This document shows, piece after piece, positions 51,301 to 62,476 of a stretch of 64,000 bases of DNA; positions within the stretch are counted from its first letter, which is position 1; each line of letters begins with the position of its first letter. The translations under genes were made by a program, and so were the position numbers. The stretch is from Oasisia sp. SBJ-2009. Lineage: Eukaryota; Annelida; Polychaeta; Sabellida; Siboglinidae. A model generated the notes under the pieces. That model worked only from the letters and a program-made list of their open reading frames with translations, was not told the origin of the DNA and searched no databases. The stretch is taken from assembly GCA_964017155.1 (NCBI GenBank), contig OZ024863.1, positions 46,696,864-46,760,863 on the forward strand, given 5' to 3'.

Positions 51301-53060
51301 AGTGGTTGCATTAGCTTTTAGTTATGTGTGTAGTCCATGAAACAAAATGGCCGCTCCTTCCAGCATGAGCATGGTGGACAGCTGTGGAACAGCCCTCTAG
51401 TAGCACTAATCTGCAGTGTTGCCATTAGTTGCCTTGCTGTTTGTTACATGCCGTCTAATTCCTGTAGGACATCACGGTGGCAACCGGTATCCTGGTGAGT
51501 GAGTTTCAAATAGCTCTAATCTGCAGCGCTGCCTTTAGTTGGTTTGCTGTGTGTTATTTGCCATCTGGTTCCCACAGGGTATTATCAGGCTGCAAACTGC
51601 TATGTGGGTGAGTCTGTTTCCACGTTTCCTTCTTCGGTATCCCGGTGGCATGTCGACCCTGGAGGGTTATTCCCACTATCGTTGGCTGAGACACGGGTAG
51701 TCTGCAGTGTGTTTTCACTTTCTCACACCAAGTGTTGAGCTGCACGCCACTAGGGATTAGAGACGAATGGTTCTGTTCAGTCACCTCATCGGCTATGGCG
51801 ACATAGAACTCATAGAAAATATACCTCATACAACTGTTTATAAATTATATAGAATATTACTGTTTCCATTTGTCAATATTTAAAACAAGTTTTGGATGGC
51901 AAAACAGTATACACTCTTGGCAGAAATTATCTGAAATTAACAATGTTCTGGTCATTACAGTTTATACCTATTTTTTACTGATGTGTCATTTTCGTGATTG
52001 GTTCTAAATACTGCACAACAGCCAAATCAAAACATATTTGTTGAGATCAGCTCAAAAAATCTTGTTTGGTTGGTGTAAAAACGATATTACATGTTGGGTG
52101 GATGGAGTGATCCAGATTAGTTTACTGGCAAACTTTGTTGTTATTTAAAACACAAAAGAGCATGTGGTTTTAAGTGTTACTTAGTCAAGTACATACTGTT
52201 AGATTATAGTCATTCTATTTACTGGTATAATGTAGTAATTCTTTTTACAGAAACTGATCCATAACACAATGCATGATTCCTGCATGCAATATTGTTATTT
52301 GTTTCCCAAGGTCCGTATGGGGCCTTGAAAGTCTTGAAAAGCTTATTTGATTGGACCAAATTCAAGGCTTTGAAATCCTAGAATTTTACAAAGTAGTCTT
52401 GAAAAGTCTTGAATTTAATTGTGGTCAATAAAATATTGTTATGACTCAATTATTGTGACGAATAATATCCGGAAAAGGAAAAGCCTATGCACAGAAATAA
52501 CTTGTGCACATTGTGCAATCAGTATTTCATTGTTTTCTTAGTCGAGTAAAAATTTTAACGTCAACTTAATTTACTGTGCTTAAATGTACATATGTCGTTA
52601 AAACAGTCTTGAATTTCTTCTTCAAATAGCCTTGAAAAGTTTTGAATAGATTTGAATTTCAGATGTCTGGATGTGTATGGATCCTGCTTTCCAATGAGCT
52701 CCAAACTGATGCAATTTGTGTACATGTACCAAAATAATTTGCAGCTATTAATCAGATATTGCTGAATAAACTAATGTTAAGTTTTTATTTATAACGTTAC
52801 TGTAAAGAGTTTTCACCAGCGTCAACTGCGTGCAAGTAATGGGTGACTTTGGCTAAAATCAGTCAACATTAATGTCGCTGAAACAAACAAGAGAAACAAA
52901 TGTTCACTTTGTGTGGGAAAATGCACATGACAGAACATGAAATTACTTCATTACAATTTCTTTTATTGCAGGTGGCGGCAGTGTTCATATCAACAAACCC
53001 CCAAGCACCGTAAAGACGAACATCAAGTCAGCACCAAGCGTCCATCCCTACAGACATTGA
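46711..53060 (+). CDS. MED8: MED8, Mediator head-module subunit (complete, 7 coding exons)
   Basis: MED8 is a subunit of the Mediator head module, which links transcription factors to RNA polymerase II in the nucleus. Seven exons join in phase to 248 codons; human MED8 is about 268. The N-terminal part (MQ|KEEKIQETTLESLFQRVQ) is a coiled-coil-like helix matching human MQREEKQLEASLDALL. VLDNFALLSSQI and HEVVPDYLRTKPDPEV match human VLDSFALLSGQL and HEVVPDHLRTKPDPEV. The C-terminus, VKTNIKSAPSVHPYRH, matches KTNIKSASMHPYQR; in yeast the Med8 C-terminal helix binds Med18/Med20. The Gly/Ser/Gln/His-rich stretch before it is poorly conserved. The gene is divergent from SZT2 and convergent with an unknown repeat-protein gene. 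Confidence 0.96.
47432..47550 (+). CDS. MED8: MED8 coding exon 2
   Basis: 119 bp, phase 0 to 2, KEEKIQETTLESLFQRVQEI to EQEYETLN. Acceptor atacag, donor gtaagt. It is helical and charged, with human counterpart FICKLENEYGRLTW. Confidence 0.95.
47857..48001 (+). CDS. MED8: MED8 coding exon 3
   Basis: 145 bp, phase 2 to 0, PTVLDNFALLSSQISML to LSPERDAELE. Acceptor ctacag, donor gtaatt. It matches human PSVLDSFALLSGQL and LSPDRDEDL. Confidence 0.96.
48239..48308. repeat. (CA)n
   Basis: Dinucleotide tract in MED8 intron 3. Confidence 0.98.
48516..48656 (+). CDS. MED8: MED8 coding exon 4
   Basis: Forty-seven codons, phase 0 to 0, KVTEGRVMAFNHEVVPDYLR to TTPEMLQ. Acceptor aacag, donor gttagc. 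It carries RTKPDPEV, the best conserved block of the family. Confidence 0.97.
48810..48930 (+). repeat. dispersed repeat, copy 2, with hairpin
   Basis: Relative of 10,045-10,145. Here aacttactttgaagcaaa pairs with tttgctccaaagtaagtt, making a hairpin of about 18 bp arms, the likely ancestral form of a small inverted-repeat transposon. Confidence 0.7.
49161..49245 (+). CDS. MED8: MED8 coding exon 5
   Basis: 85 bp, phase 0 to 1, KQITTLNKVSMNMIEIINSK to EWEGEM. Acceptor tttcag, donor gtgagt. It matches human KQIQSLNKMCSNLLEKISK. Confidence 0.95.
49734..49895 (+). CDS. MED8: MED8 coding exon 6
   Basis: 162 bp, phase 1 to 1, QRSSQPTTSSLSDTNAVIAA to HKSQHSSSQ. Acceptor ttctag, donor gtatgc. DTNAVIAAISFGKNL matches human DTNALVAAVAFGKGL; the tail is Ser/His/Gln-rich and low complexity. 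Confidence 0.94.
51468..51494 (+). CDS. MED8: candidate MED8 microexon 6a (27 nt)
   Basis: It lies between acceptor cctgtag and donor gtgagt in MED8 intron 6. It is 27 nt long and compatible with the phase-1 junction on both sides, so inclusion adds HHGGNRYP with flanking Arg and Gly and no stop. It is one half of a 110-bp tandem duplication. It would extend the Gly/His-rich linker of MED8. Confidence 0.45.
51578..51607 (+). CDS. MED8: candidate MED8 microexon 6b (30 nt)
   Basis: It is the second copy of the duplicated unit, between acceptor cccacag and donor gtgagt. It is 30 nt, phase-compatible and stop-free, adding roughly YYQAANCYV with flanking Arg and Gly. It has diverged from copy 6a but keeps both splice sites. 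It could be an alternative to 6a, or be included with it. Confidence 0.35.
52313..52676 (-). mobile_element. short interspersed inverted-repeat element, copy 2
   Basis: Reverse-orientation relative of the element at 9,102-9,446, inside MED8 intron 6. Ends read ggtccgtatggggcc and tggatgtgtatgg. Non-autonomous; no open frame. Confidence 0.8.
52972..53060 (+). CDS. MED8: MED8 coding exon 7 and stop
   Basis: Begins after acceptor attgcag in phase 1 and reads GGSVHINKPPSTVKTNIKSA to SVHPYRH, then TGA at 53,058-53,060. It is the conserved C-terminal peptide of the family. Confidence 0.96.
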
Positions 53061-55004
53061 CACAGCCTCCAGCTTGTTCACAGACTCCGTGGAATCGTTC
53101 ATTTAGTACTGCTATACTCATGTCTTCAGAATGTACAACTGTACTTGTCAGTTGTCACCTGTCAAATTTCAGTCATACATTTTAAAAACTCCATTTCTTG
53201 CAATGATGTATTAAAAAGTTATTTCATTGAAACATGTATGTGTAAACTAGGAATGTCTTTTGACTTTGTGACAGTGGAATGGATCGGCATGTTTATGAAA
53301 GATATACACGTTTCTCCAAATCAAATAATGTTAAATCAGTCAAAGATATCGTGAAATATAACTGTTCAAAATCATTAGCAATATAATTCAATAATTATTT
53401 CTTCAATTAGTTACTGAAATCTCCAGAAATGCCTCTCATCTGTGAATATGGTTAAGGTTACTTTGGTGCATTGTTAACTTTTCTTGTCTACATGGTTGGT
53501 AAAAACAAGCTTCTAAAATATCAAATTGAACATTAGTTACAAAAAACGCAGACATTTTGCTATAGTGATCTGTATATTGGGGCAACTAGAATAAGCCCAC
53601 CCCACGGCACCAGCCTTTATTGTGTGCCCGGGTACACTTTATTGATATTGTCTGCTGCATTCACACAATGTGGCTGTATTTCTGGTCATCTCATATGATT
53701 AACAATAAAAAATGCAGAATAGGTGATTATGGGCAAGATATTACAATTTATATGTGTTTAAATGTTTGTCCACGTCTTGCATGTGTCTGCCTGAACAGGC
53801 TAAAAAAGAATAAGTTTTGTTTATTTGGAACTGCCTGGCTTGACCCCACCTCTGGAGGCTAAGTTGCCTGCCAGGAACCATTGCTAATTGGTATTCAGTT
53901 TTGTGACTGCCCACTGCCATGCACTGAAGGCCAGGTGGCCTTGAAAGCATCGCTAATTTGTATTCCATCAGTTTATGTTTATGTTTATTTAGTTATATTT
54001 GAAATGGTTCAGCTGCAGTATATTGTCACCTGTAGGTGTAATGTAAATTACTATTTTGAACAACTATGAAATATCATACACTTTATTGGTGCATTCTGGT
54101 CACTGGGCTGGCTGAGACCGCTGAGTGGTAGTAGATCATTCTATCTTGACTAAAAATTCACACAATTTGGTTGTTTCTTGTCGTCTCATGGATAACCGGA
54201 GACATTATCTTTAAAATGATGTTACTGGTGTCTACTGGTTAATGATATATTGTCACCTCTAAGTAACAAGTGACAAAGATAGAAAATTAATATTCTGGAC
54301 ACTAGCGAGTGAAAAATCACACACTATTGACATTACGTGCTGTTTTCACATAATTTGGCTGTGTTTTCGGCAATCTCGTATGAATAACCTGAGAAAATTC
54401 CAATGAAGTTATTACATTGAAGAGACTAGGCAGTGAGTATGATTTACGAAAACACATTTCATTCATAATTACCAAATAGTCCAAAGGAGTTCAAGGCCAC
54501 TTGGCCCTTTTTTTATGTGAACACTATCAATCATACTGATCAACATTGCACAAACAGTGCCTTTCCACATCCAGCTGACTGACGCGACTCCATGTGATGG
54601 TTAGCATCTATGTAAAATTAACAACAGCTAGGGAAAGCAAAGTAGGCTTAAGTTTGGGTGTGATTTTGATTATGTGGAAACAGAAGCAAAGTCACCAATT
54701 AACATGCCACAACCCCCATCCACAGAACATATTGCTTGGGATCCTCCATTTCACATAGATGATTCAGGTTTCAAGTTTGTACAATAAATATCTTTGGTTT
54801 TTACCTGTACATGTTTATAGAGTTGCTAAAAAATTGATTAATTTGCAAAATCCGTAATAAATTACTCAAATGTAACTTTTGTTCCAATCTCCTTGCAATA
54901 TTTATATTAATCTTTATGAAATGTCATCGTGCAAGAATGACTGTAATAGCTGTGCATTCAATAAACAAGAAAATGGTAAAATAGCTCCATTTTTGTTCAA
55001 TAAA
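53061..55004 (+). other. probable MED8 3' UTR and convergent intergenic DNA
   Basis: There is no coding signal after the MED8 stop. AATAAA-type signals occur at several places, the last at 54,999-55,004. Three diverged copies of a sequence resembling cacacaatttggctgt occur near 53,662, 54,160 and 54,343, each followed by a tctcat/tctcgt-type block. True transcript end unknown. Confidence 0.4.
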
Positions 55005-55012
55005 ATTTTATT
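54999..55012. terminator. palindromic AATAAA on both strands
   Basis: The sequence aataaaattttatt gives AATAAA on the plus strand (54,999-55,004) and on the minus strand (55,012-55,007). It lies between the MED8 and repeat-protein genes, so it may serve as a poly(A) signal for both convergent transcripts. Confidence 0.4.
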
Positions 55013-55130
55013 ACCAAGCCTGAAAATGGCAGAATAAATACATACAATACAGTGTCATTTTGTCCAACACTTGCAAGTCTCCGGCAGTGTGCAATACTGT
55101 GCACTTGAACACCTGACGCCTCCTATGCCA

Positions 55131-57532
55131 TCAGCAGGTCTCTTCCTCGATTGGGATATGAATGTACAATCGATCTTCACACGAGTCAACACTGGTGTCG
55201 AGAGAAGCCGAGGCATCTGTCTGACACACTGTAGAACTGTCACTGAGAAGCTCTGGAGAACTGTCACCCAGACGCTCCAGAGAACTGTCACCCAGGCGTT
55301 CCAGAGAACTGTCACCCAGATGCTCCAGAGAACTGTCACCCAGGCGCTCCAGAGAACTGTCACCCAGACGCTCCAGAGAACTGTCACCCAGGCGCTCCAG
55401 AGAACTGTCACCCAGACGCTCCAGAGAACTGTCACCCAGGCGCTCCAGAGAACTGTCACCCAGACGCTCCAGAGAACTGTCACCCAGACGCTCCGAAGAC
55501 CTGCCTCTGTGATCCACGGGGACAGACACAAAGTCACGTTGTACTGTGGCCACCAAGTTCCCTCCGCCAAGGTCTGTCAGAGTATCAAGCCATTGTTCGT
55601 TGGAGATCACAGCACTGAGGTCTCCATAAGTACCAATTCGCTGATATGTGGGGACTGAAGCCCACACACCGAGATCGGTTGAACTGCTGACTGGCTCACA
55701 AGAAGGTTGTTCTGCACCGGGTGAAGACTCAGATTTGCAGGTGTGACGGTGTGGCACTGTCGCGGGGCTGGAATCTTCACGCTTCACTGACTTCTTGAAC
55801 AAGGTGCATGGATATCTGCGAAAGAATATCGCATCAATTGTTTTCATGTCGGAAAATTCCATCACCTCACGAGGTGCGACATGACAATGTGGCACACAGG
55901 ATGATGTTGACAAAGTGCCACGAGGTAGTTGTGCACAGGATGTGGTTGATGAAGTACCACAAGGAAGTTGTGCACTGGTGGTGGACAACGGAGCAGACTG
56001 CCCCCTGGGGGTCACAGGCAACATTTCTCTCATTGGTCGTGTACTGGCAGGTGACCAAACATTTCCCCACTGGCCAGACAATGGTGGAGAAATGTTTTCA
56101 CAAAGTGGAGAATATGAGTTCTTTCTCGAGTGCTGGTGTGTGCCTATCATCCATCCACATGGTGGTGGAGAAACGCTTTCACAACGTGGAGAATATGCAA
56201 TTTTCACTTTCTGTTGCATGTCTGTCATTGCAGGCAGTGGTGGAGAAGTGTTTACGTAGAGATGAGAATACACATCGTGCCCAGCATTCACCCGAGTACA
56301 AGCCTTCATCGGTAGGGGTGTCGACGCATAAGATGGAGACATTCTGCTCACCGTCGTAGCATCTTGCCCAGCATTGACCTGAGTGCAGCTCATCATCGGT
56401 AGAGGTGTTGATGTATAGCATGGGGACACCATGCACCCTGCAGTCTGGTCCACACTGCCATTGCGACACCGCTGTGTCAGTTCGTCATTCAGAATCTGCT
56501 GAGTAATCAGTGGTGATGTCCGACTACCGACGTTGAGGTAATTGAGGAACGACTGTGCATCAAGACGCCTCCTCCAAATCTTCTCCGCCAATCGCCTCCT
56601 GGACTCTCCTCGGGGTGCCCAGCCAGCCGGATGCTGATAAGGGTTCTTCATCCCAACACCATACTGATGAAACATGGCACAAGGTTGGACGGACTTGTCT
56701 GCTGCATATGGGGCATACCTCACGGAAGACCTGTGTTCTTGAGCTGGTGTCGTGACACCATTACTCTGGGGATAAGAGTTGTAGGCTGTTGCAAACTGTG
56801 TGTTGGTTGGTGCATGTGCCATGCTGAATGGTGGGTATGTGGCACCTCGTGGCCATTGCGGGTAGCTGGGACTGGGCCAGTAGCCATACATGTAGGATCT
56901 GCCAGCGTTGTCACATTGCATGATCGAGTTGGCGGCCCTGTAGGGAACAGCTGTGGCTTTACTGTTCATAGGTGCTACCATGCAGCTTGCAGGTGGTACC
57001 GAGCAATTCATTGGTTGTACCCTGCAGATAGTAGGTGGTACCGAGCAGTTTGCAGGTGGTACCGAGCAATTCATTGGTGGTACCGTGCAGTTTGTAGGTG
57101 GTACCAAGCAATTCATTGGTTGTACCATGCAGTTTGTAGGTGGTACCGAGCAATTCACTGGTTGTACCCTGCAGTTTGTAGGTGGTACCGAGCAATTCAC
57201 TGGTGGTACCGTGCAGTTTGTAGGTGGTACCGAACAATTCATTGGTTGTACCCTGCAGTTTGTAGGTGGTACACAGCAATTCACAGGTGGTACCATGCAC
57301 TTTGCAGGTGGTGTTGAATATTTCACCGGCGGTACCGTGCAATTCACAGGTGGTACTGAACCATTTGCAGGTGGTACCATGTAGCTCACTGGTGGTACCA
57401 TGCAGTCTTTGCTCGGCTGTGGCAGATTGAACTTCCTCATGTCGATGAGAGGCGGGGGTGATCGAAGTTGCCCTGGTATGTGACGTTGTGTGTACATCGT
57501 CCCACCAGTCCACGGCATCATAGTGGACATAC
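55131..57532 (-). CDS. unrecognised proline-rich repeat protein, long last exon
   Basis: A 799-codon open frame ends at TGA 55,131-55,133. An acceptor (gtttcag) precedes it at 57,532, so it looks like a long terminal exon, entered in phase 1. From the N-terminus it shows: a short Pro-rich segment; about 20 copies of a 7-residue repeat of the VPPxNCx type; a Tyr/Pro/Ser-rich middle; a basic stretch, RRRLAEKIWRRRLDAQSFLN; imperfect repeats with SPxYxSxPLPM and SPxCExxSPP; a Cys/Ser-rich part; and about ten copies of an 8-residue repeat, ERLGDSSL. Both repeat units are multiples of three, and the frame survives 2.4 kb with few hydrophobic segments, consistent with a disordered nuclear or cytoplasmic protein. 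I recognise no domain and assign no function. Minus-strand AATAAA lies just downstream at 55,007-55,012. Confidence 0.7.
55225..55496 (-). repeat. 24-bp tandem repeat encoding ERLGDSSL
   Basis: About ten nearly identical 24-bp units plus one diverged unit (ELLSDSS) inside the coding frame. Substitutions are few (EH for ER, SP for SL), so expansion is recent or homogenised. Confidence 0.9.
56955..57425 (-). repeat. 21-bp tandem repeat encoding VPPxNCx
   Basis: About twenty 21-bp units, often in 42-bp higher-order pairs (VPPTNCx then VQPMNCS). All keep the frame; Pro-Pro and Asn-Cys are nearly invariant. Confidence 0.9.
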
Positions 57533-57594
57533 CTGAAACAAAGACACAAATGGTTAAATAACAGGAGACATTTTATTCCACATATACTACTATA

Positions 57595-58310
57595 CGACTG
57601 ACAGGGTTCATGTCAGACTGACATGGCTGTCATAGTTGTCAGACGGTGCAGCAAAAACGGTGGTTTAAATTACCAATATTATTAGATTGCTTTTGAAACA
57701 GACTACTGTAAAAAAAATCTACGGTGTACCAGGGTACTTGTAATTTAATCAACATGACAGTGGTTTTTTTATTTAATGGGTTAGCAAGACATACATGGTT
57801 TCAATTGGCAGCTATGACAGACACAGGACATGTGGTAAGCAGTCATTTACCTGGTGGTTTTTTGGCCAAGTGAACCTTCTGCATAGCTCACAAGTTTGAA
57901 AACTTAATGATTATTTAGTAAAGTTTAATCAATTATATTATTATAGGACTGAGACAGGGTTCAGTCATGTGTCACTGACATGGCTGTCATACATCAGCAA
58001 AAAACAGTGGTTTAGATTACCACTATTATAACAGATTGTTTTTGAAACAGACTACTGTCAAAAAATATATATATATATACAGTGTACCATGGTAGCATTT
58101 AATCAACATAGCAGTGGTGTTTTATTTGATGGGTTAGCAAGAAAAACATGGTTTCAGTTGGCAGCTATGTGAGAGGACAGGTGTTTAGCATGTGAGTGAT
58201 GGTCATTTACCTGAGTTTTTACTCAGCGGTCGTTTACCTGATATTTTTTGGGCCAACTGAAACTTCTGCCTAGCTCATAAGTGTGAAAACTAAACAGTCA
58301 TTTAGTAAAG
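57595..58310. repeat. tandem duplication, about 350-bp unit
   Basis: 57,595-57,930 and 57,946-58,310 share tttgaaacagactactgt, gatgggttagcaaga-type and ggcagctatg blocks in the same order. The second copy has a small internal repeat (tcatttacctga, cgtttacctga). Confidence 0.85.
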
Positions 58311-59150
58311 GTCTACTTTGAGAGAGAACAAATAGTCAATGAGTCGTGGGGTTGAACCTGGTTTTGTCAGATAACGTTTTTTCTCTGTTTATTCTGGTAG
58401 CCTGGGGCATGGTTAATCAGAATCAGGAGGGTGCCCGGTGATATATATATTGGGCAACTCTAGATATGAACCCTTTTCTATCGGATACACTCAAATTCTG
58501 AAGAAAAAAATGGAAACTCCCATATTTTCATGGTAAAAACCCAGAATGAATCCAGTTTGCTTTCTCTGATATTTATTAACATATACTATAGTGCAGAATC
58601 AAATATGGATCAACACTGAATGAGTTAACCCTTTTCTAGCCATTTTAAGATATGGAAATTCCACGATTTCAGGCATGATTTTACCAAAAATTGTCAATCA
58701 ACAGTAGGAAAATTCCAGCTTGAAAGAGTCTATGTGATATGTTTTTAACCTTACTGGCAAACACTCAGAAACTTCTCTGTGGGTGTAGTATGGTTTATAT
58801 TCAATACTTTATGTATAACAAACCAACCTAAATTACTGCCAAAATCCTTGATGGAGAGGTTAGTCCTGAAACTTGCTGTCAGATTGACAGATTGAAAAAC
58901 GCTGACAATCTGAATGATACATGATGGCTAGTTCAGCGGCTACTGTGGTCTAGAGCATCCCACCTTGAAACATGCACAAAACATTGCCTTCCCGGTTCTG
59001 AATCAGGGAACTATTTTTATGACATCAAAACAATGCCCTGTCAGCGACAACTGGGAAGGCATGAATGACACTGCCTGAGATGTAAAAATGAATAAAACAA
59101 CATGGTTTCACCTTGTGATCAACTTCTTATTTATTATTTGACCATACTAT
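58311..59150. other. no gene recognised
   Basis: AT-rich, intron-like sequence, possibly within the large intron of the repeat-protein gene. Confidence 0.4.
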
Positions 59151-59156
59151 GTCATT

Positions 59157-59225
59157 TAGCTCTCCAAAATAGTGCAATCAGCATCAATAGCAACACAGAA
59201 GACTCAAACCCCACTGGTGTCTATA
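59157..59225 (+). repeat. three-copy dispersed repeat, copy 1
   Basis: ctctccaaaatagtgcaatc through gactcaaacccc. Relatives near 60,803 and 62,477. Confidence 0.6.
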
Positions 59226-59834
59226 TAGTCTGTACAATCACCTCATCCCACAACCAGGACACTGAGACACCCACAAACTAAACCATGGATATAACAGCAT
59301 GTATGCGAGTTGCTTATGTAGCAATGAAAAACAATCACATAGCAATGACATGTCAAACTGTAACTTACCAACTGGCGGTCACTAACATAAAATACTCCAA
59401 ATCAATTGTCTATTTCAATTATTAAAATTAATGCCTGCATATATTATCGAAAGAGACTTTATATTGTTATGTTGATTAGACTACGTCGTGGCAACAGCTA
59501 TAAGAGCTACGCTAATACCATTTTATTTCAAAAATTAACGACCACGTTCTTGCCACGTGATAGTTCAGTAACAGGATCACAACACTTTTTGGGAATTGTT
59601 GATTTTAACCCTTAATATGGTATTATAATGTTACAAAATGTGATATTATTACTATAAAATTAAAATACTGGAAAAAAGGGTTGGTGGTTACACATATATG
59701 CACCATGTATACACATTTTTATGTGGCTGCACCTACTATTTGGAATATCCTTCCTTCTACCATTATAACAAAACTCAACTGTCACTTAAAACACACCTTT
59801 AATACCTTGCCTGCTTATAATTTTTATTATATTG

Positions 59835-60445
59835 ACCGCTTTCACCAAACTGCCACCATCTTGCAACGTTATCATGCACGGCCACGAATCTACCACGTCA
59901 ATTCCACTTTCACCAAACTGCTACCATTTTACAACGTCACACATTGCCACAAATCTACCACGTCAATGCCGCTTTCACCAAACTGCCACCACCTTGCCAC
60001 GTTATCATGCACGGCCACGAATCTACCATGTCAATTCCACTTTCACCAAACTGCCACCATTTTACAACGTCAAAATGGCCACGAATCTACCACGTCAATA
60101 CCACTTTCACCAAACTGCCACCATTTTACAACGTCATACATGGCCACGAATCTACCACGTCAATACCACTTTCACCAAACTGCCACCATTTTACAACGTC
60201 ATACATGGCCACGAATCTACCACGTCAATACCACTTTCACCAAACTGCCACCATTTTACAACGTCATACATGGCCACAAATCTACCACGTCAATGCCACT
60301 TTCACCAAACTGCCACCATTTTACAACGTCATACATGGCCACGAATCTACCACGTCAATACCACTTTCACCAAATTGCCACCTCATGGCCACGTGACTAT
60401 GCCACGTCACTGCCACTTTCACGTAACCGCCACATTTTTTCAACG
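59835..60445 (+). repeat. 65-bp satellite array
   Basis: About nine units of ccacgaatctaccacgtcaa, then taccactttcaccaaac and tgccaccattttacaacg. Later units are nearly identical; the last are diverged. Confidence 0.95.
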
Positions 60446-60479
60446 TGGTAACCACGTGGCGTGTTAGCTGGGATCATAC

Positions 60480-60606
60480 AAAGCAGAGCGTCTTGCTTGT
60501 GACGACGTTGTGGGTAATAATGCCATCCTGGTTCCTCGCACTGGAATATATCACATGTCGATGATGACCAAGACGTCGAGAGGTAAGCCATCGCAGTTGG
60601 TGACAT
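60480..60606 (-). CDS. candidate first exon of the repeat-protein gene
   Basis: Forty-two codons plus one base from an ATG with context accATGt, MSPTAMAYLSTSWSSSTC to RRHKQDALL. It ends at a gtatga donor in phase 1, which fits the phase-1 acceptor at 57,532, making Cys across the junction. The frame is richer in GC than the surroundings. The intron would be 2.9 kb and contain duplications and a 65-bp satellite. Alternatively this may be an isolated open frame. Confidence 0.35.
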
Positions 60607-60802
60607 GGTTGACCTGGCTGTTGGGGTGTCCACAGCAATGTCTCAGTCCAACCGTGCCATGTGTATCATCAGTGTAGTAATGGCAGTGATCAGCAAGGTG
60701 ACATCAGACAACAGTGCAGTCTCATCAGTTTCGTAGACCCGTAAGACATCTCCTCTTCGGATGTGACACGCTACTACGCTATATCTTCGAGCATACCTAA
60801 TG

Positions 60803-60870
60803 TTAGCTCTCCAACATATCAGCATCAATAACAATACAAAAGACTCAGACCCCACAGCCTGGGACGAGTT
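60803..60870 (+). repeat. three-copy dispersed repeat, copy 2
   Basis: Shares ctctccaa, cagcatcaata and gactcagacccc with copy 1. Confidence 0.6.
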
Positions 60871-60919
60871 TAATGATGACAGCGTGTAATACGTGTAACT
60901 AAGCATTAACCCCAAGTCT

Positions 60920-62470
60920 GACTTAACATCAGTTATGCATGATGACGTGTTGGTGATATCAAAGTTCCATTATAACCTATACATGTTTCTTAGTAATGGC
61001 AGTTAAAGTGATATACTGAATTGATGCTCCCACTGTTTGATGTGTGGTCACTCTGAGGAAGGGCCGAGTAAACTAGTTCTTGATGAATTTCTGTCATATG
61101 CAGATGTCCAGTTATTCAGGAGAGACAATTATTCACATGACCTATTAGCACTCAAATCTCCTCAGGTCAGCCATAGCCAGTCAGCGAATACAGCACAGCG
61201 TTTCAACTTTATAACAATAAATATAATAGGTTTCTAAGCTCAATTAATCCAATTTACTTCTACACCGATTTTCATCCAATAACACCACATACCTACTATA
61301 ACAGTTTCTTACCTTAATCCATTAAATAAACATCCCTTCATTAAACACTGTGGATGTACCTGATTAGCTCTGAACCCTGGCCAATGCCAAGTCAACACTT
61401 GCACCTGTGTGTCAGAGGGTCGCACAAGTAATGGGTCCATTGTCTTCACCCTGTAAATAATCACTTCACTACTCTCCACTGATCACAGCCACATCCAGGG
61501 AAGCCATGGCTCAGCCTCTGCAGAATGTGTTAATTTCTTTTCACTGTCCTCTCAGTATTGTAAGTATATTGTTGTCAGACAGATTACATCTATACACTCT
61601 TTTTGCAATATTTTAGTCTACATGTATCCATTATTAAATTATAAGCAGAATATTAAATTTTCTCAATTTCACATGCAGACAATTTAGAATAATGTTAACT
61701 GATTAAAAAATCCAGCCATGCTAAAACTTCCATCTTCAGGGCTCGGGAACTGGACAAATATTCTGAGTTGCTCATCTTATTAGGCTAAAGAAAAAGAAAT
61801 TGTCTGGATAACCATGTTTATACTAATGCAATATTTAAATTAAATCTCAGGGAATACATCAACAATCTTGTGTACTGGAAAGTGACTAAACAGAGGAAAT
61901 CTAAGTATTGTTGGGACAACTGTGAACACTGAAAATAATACCAATGCCCAGCATTCAAAGCTGTCTCAATCTCAACCCAAATGTTTCCAGACTGCCCTAC
62001 TGATAAATTGCATTTGGACCCTGGCCTTGTTGTTACAGTCTGAAAAGTTACTCTCTTTCAGCAAGTCCCAAAAATAGCCAATTAGCATTTTATTGTGTTT
62101 TATTCATGGAAGGTCATTTACATGTTGGAGTTAATTTACATGTTAATGTTAATTTACTCCGCTACCAGTATCATGTTTCTCTTGAAGCCACCTATAGTCT
62201 GTAAGCGAGATAAGAATGGTAATTGCACATCTCTAATGGCTTCTGAAGTCATTGAGATACCATATGTTGTTAGTTATCAGGAGTATAGTAGATGGCTGTT
62301 GTCTTTGGGTGTATTTGGGGGAAATATGAAGACCCAGCTAGGTTGGTTTAAATTGTGTAGCTAGTCTAGATACAGAGAACTGTAGATGGGCAATTATGAT
62401 TTGGTAGGTAGAATCAAGTTATAATCGATCTGCCTTATCAATTAAACCACACTAAGCCTTCAAATCTATG
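60920..62470. other. no gene recognised
   Basis: AT-rich, no supported exon. A small open frame at 61,037 and another at 62,095 look like chance. Confidence 0.4.
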
Positions 62471-62476
62471 CATATT

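Larger units (their letters stand above)
51400..51620 (+). repeat. 110-bp tandem duplication in MED8 intron 6
   Basis: The two copies start near 51,411 and 51,521 (ctgcagtgttgcc, ctgcagcgctgcc). Each ends in an acceptor, a short exon-like block and gtgagt. Confidence 0.85.

Noticed and set aside
55071..57384. Plus-strand frames (RTVTQALQ and Trp/Tyr/Arg-rich types)
   Set aside because: Shadows of the minus-strand repeat-protein exon.
59681..60467. Three overlapping plus frames of 150-256 codons
   Set aside because: All three come from the 65-bp satellite.
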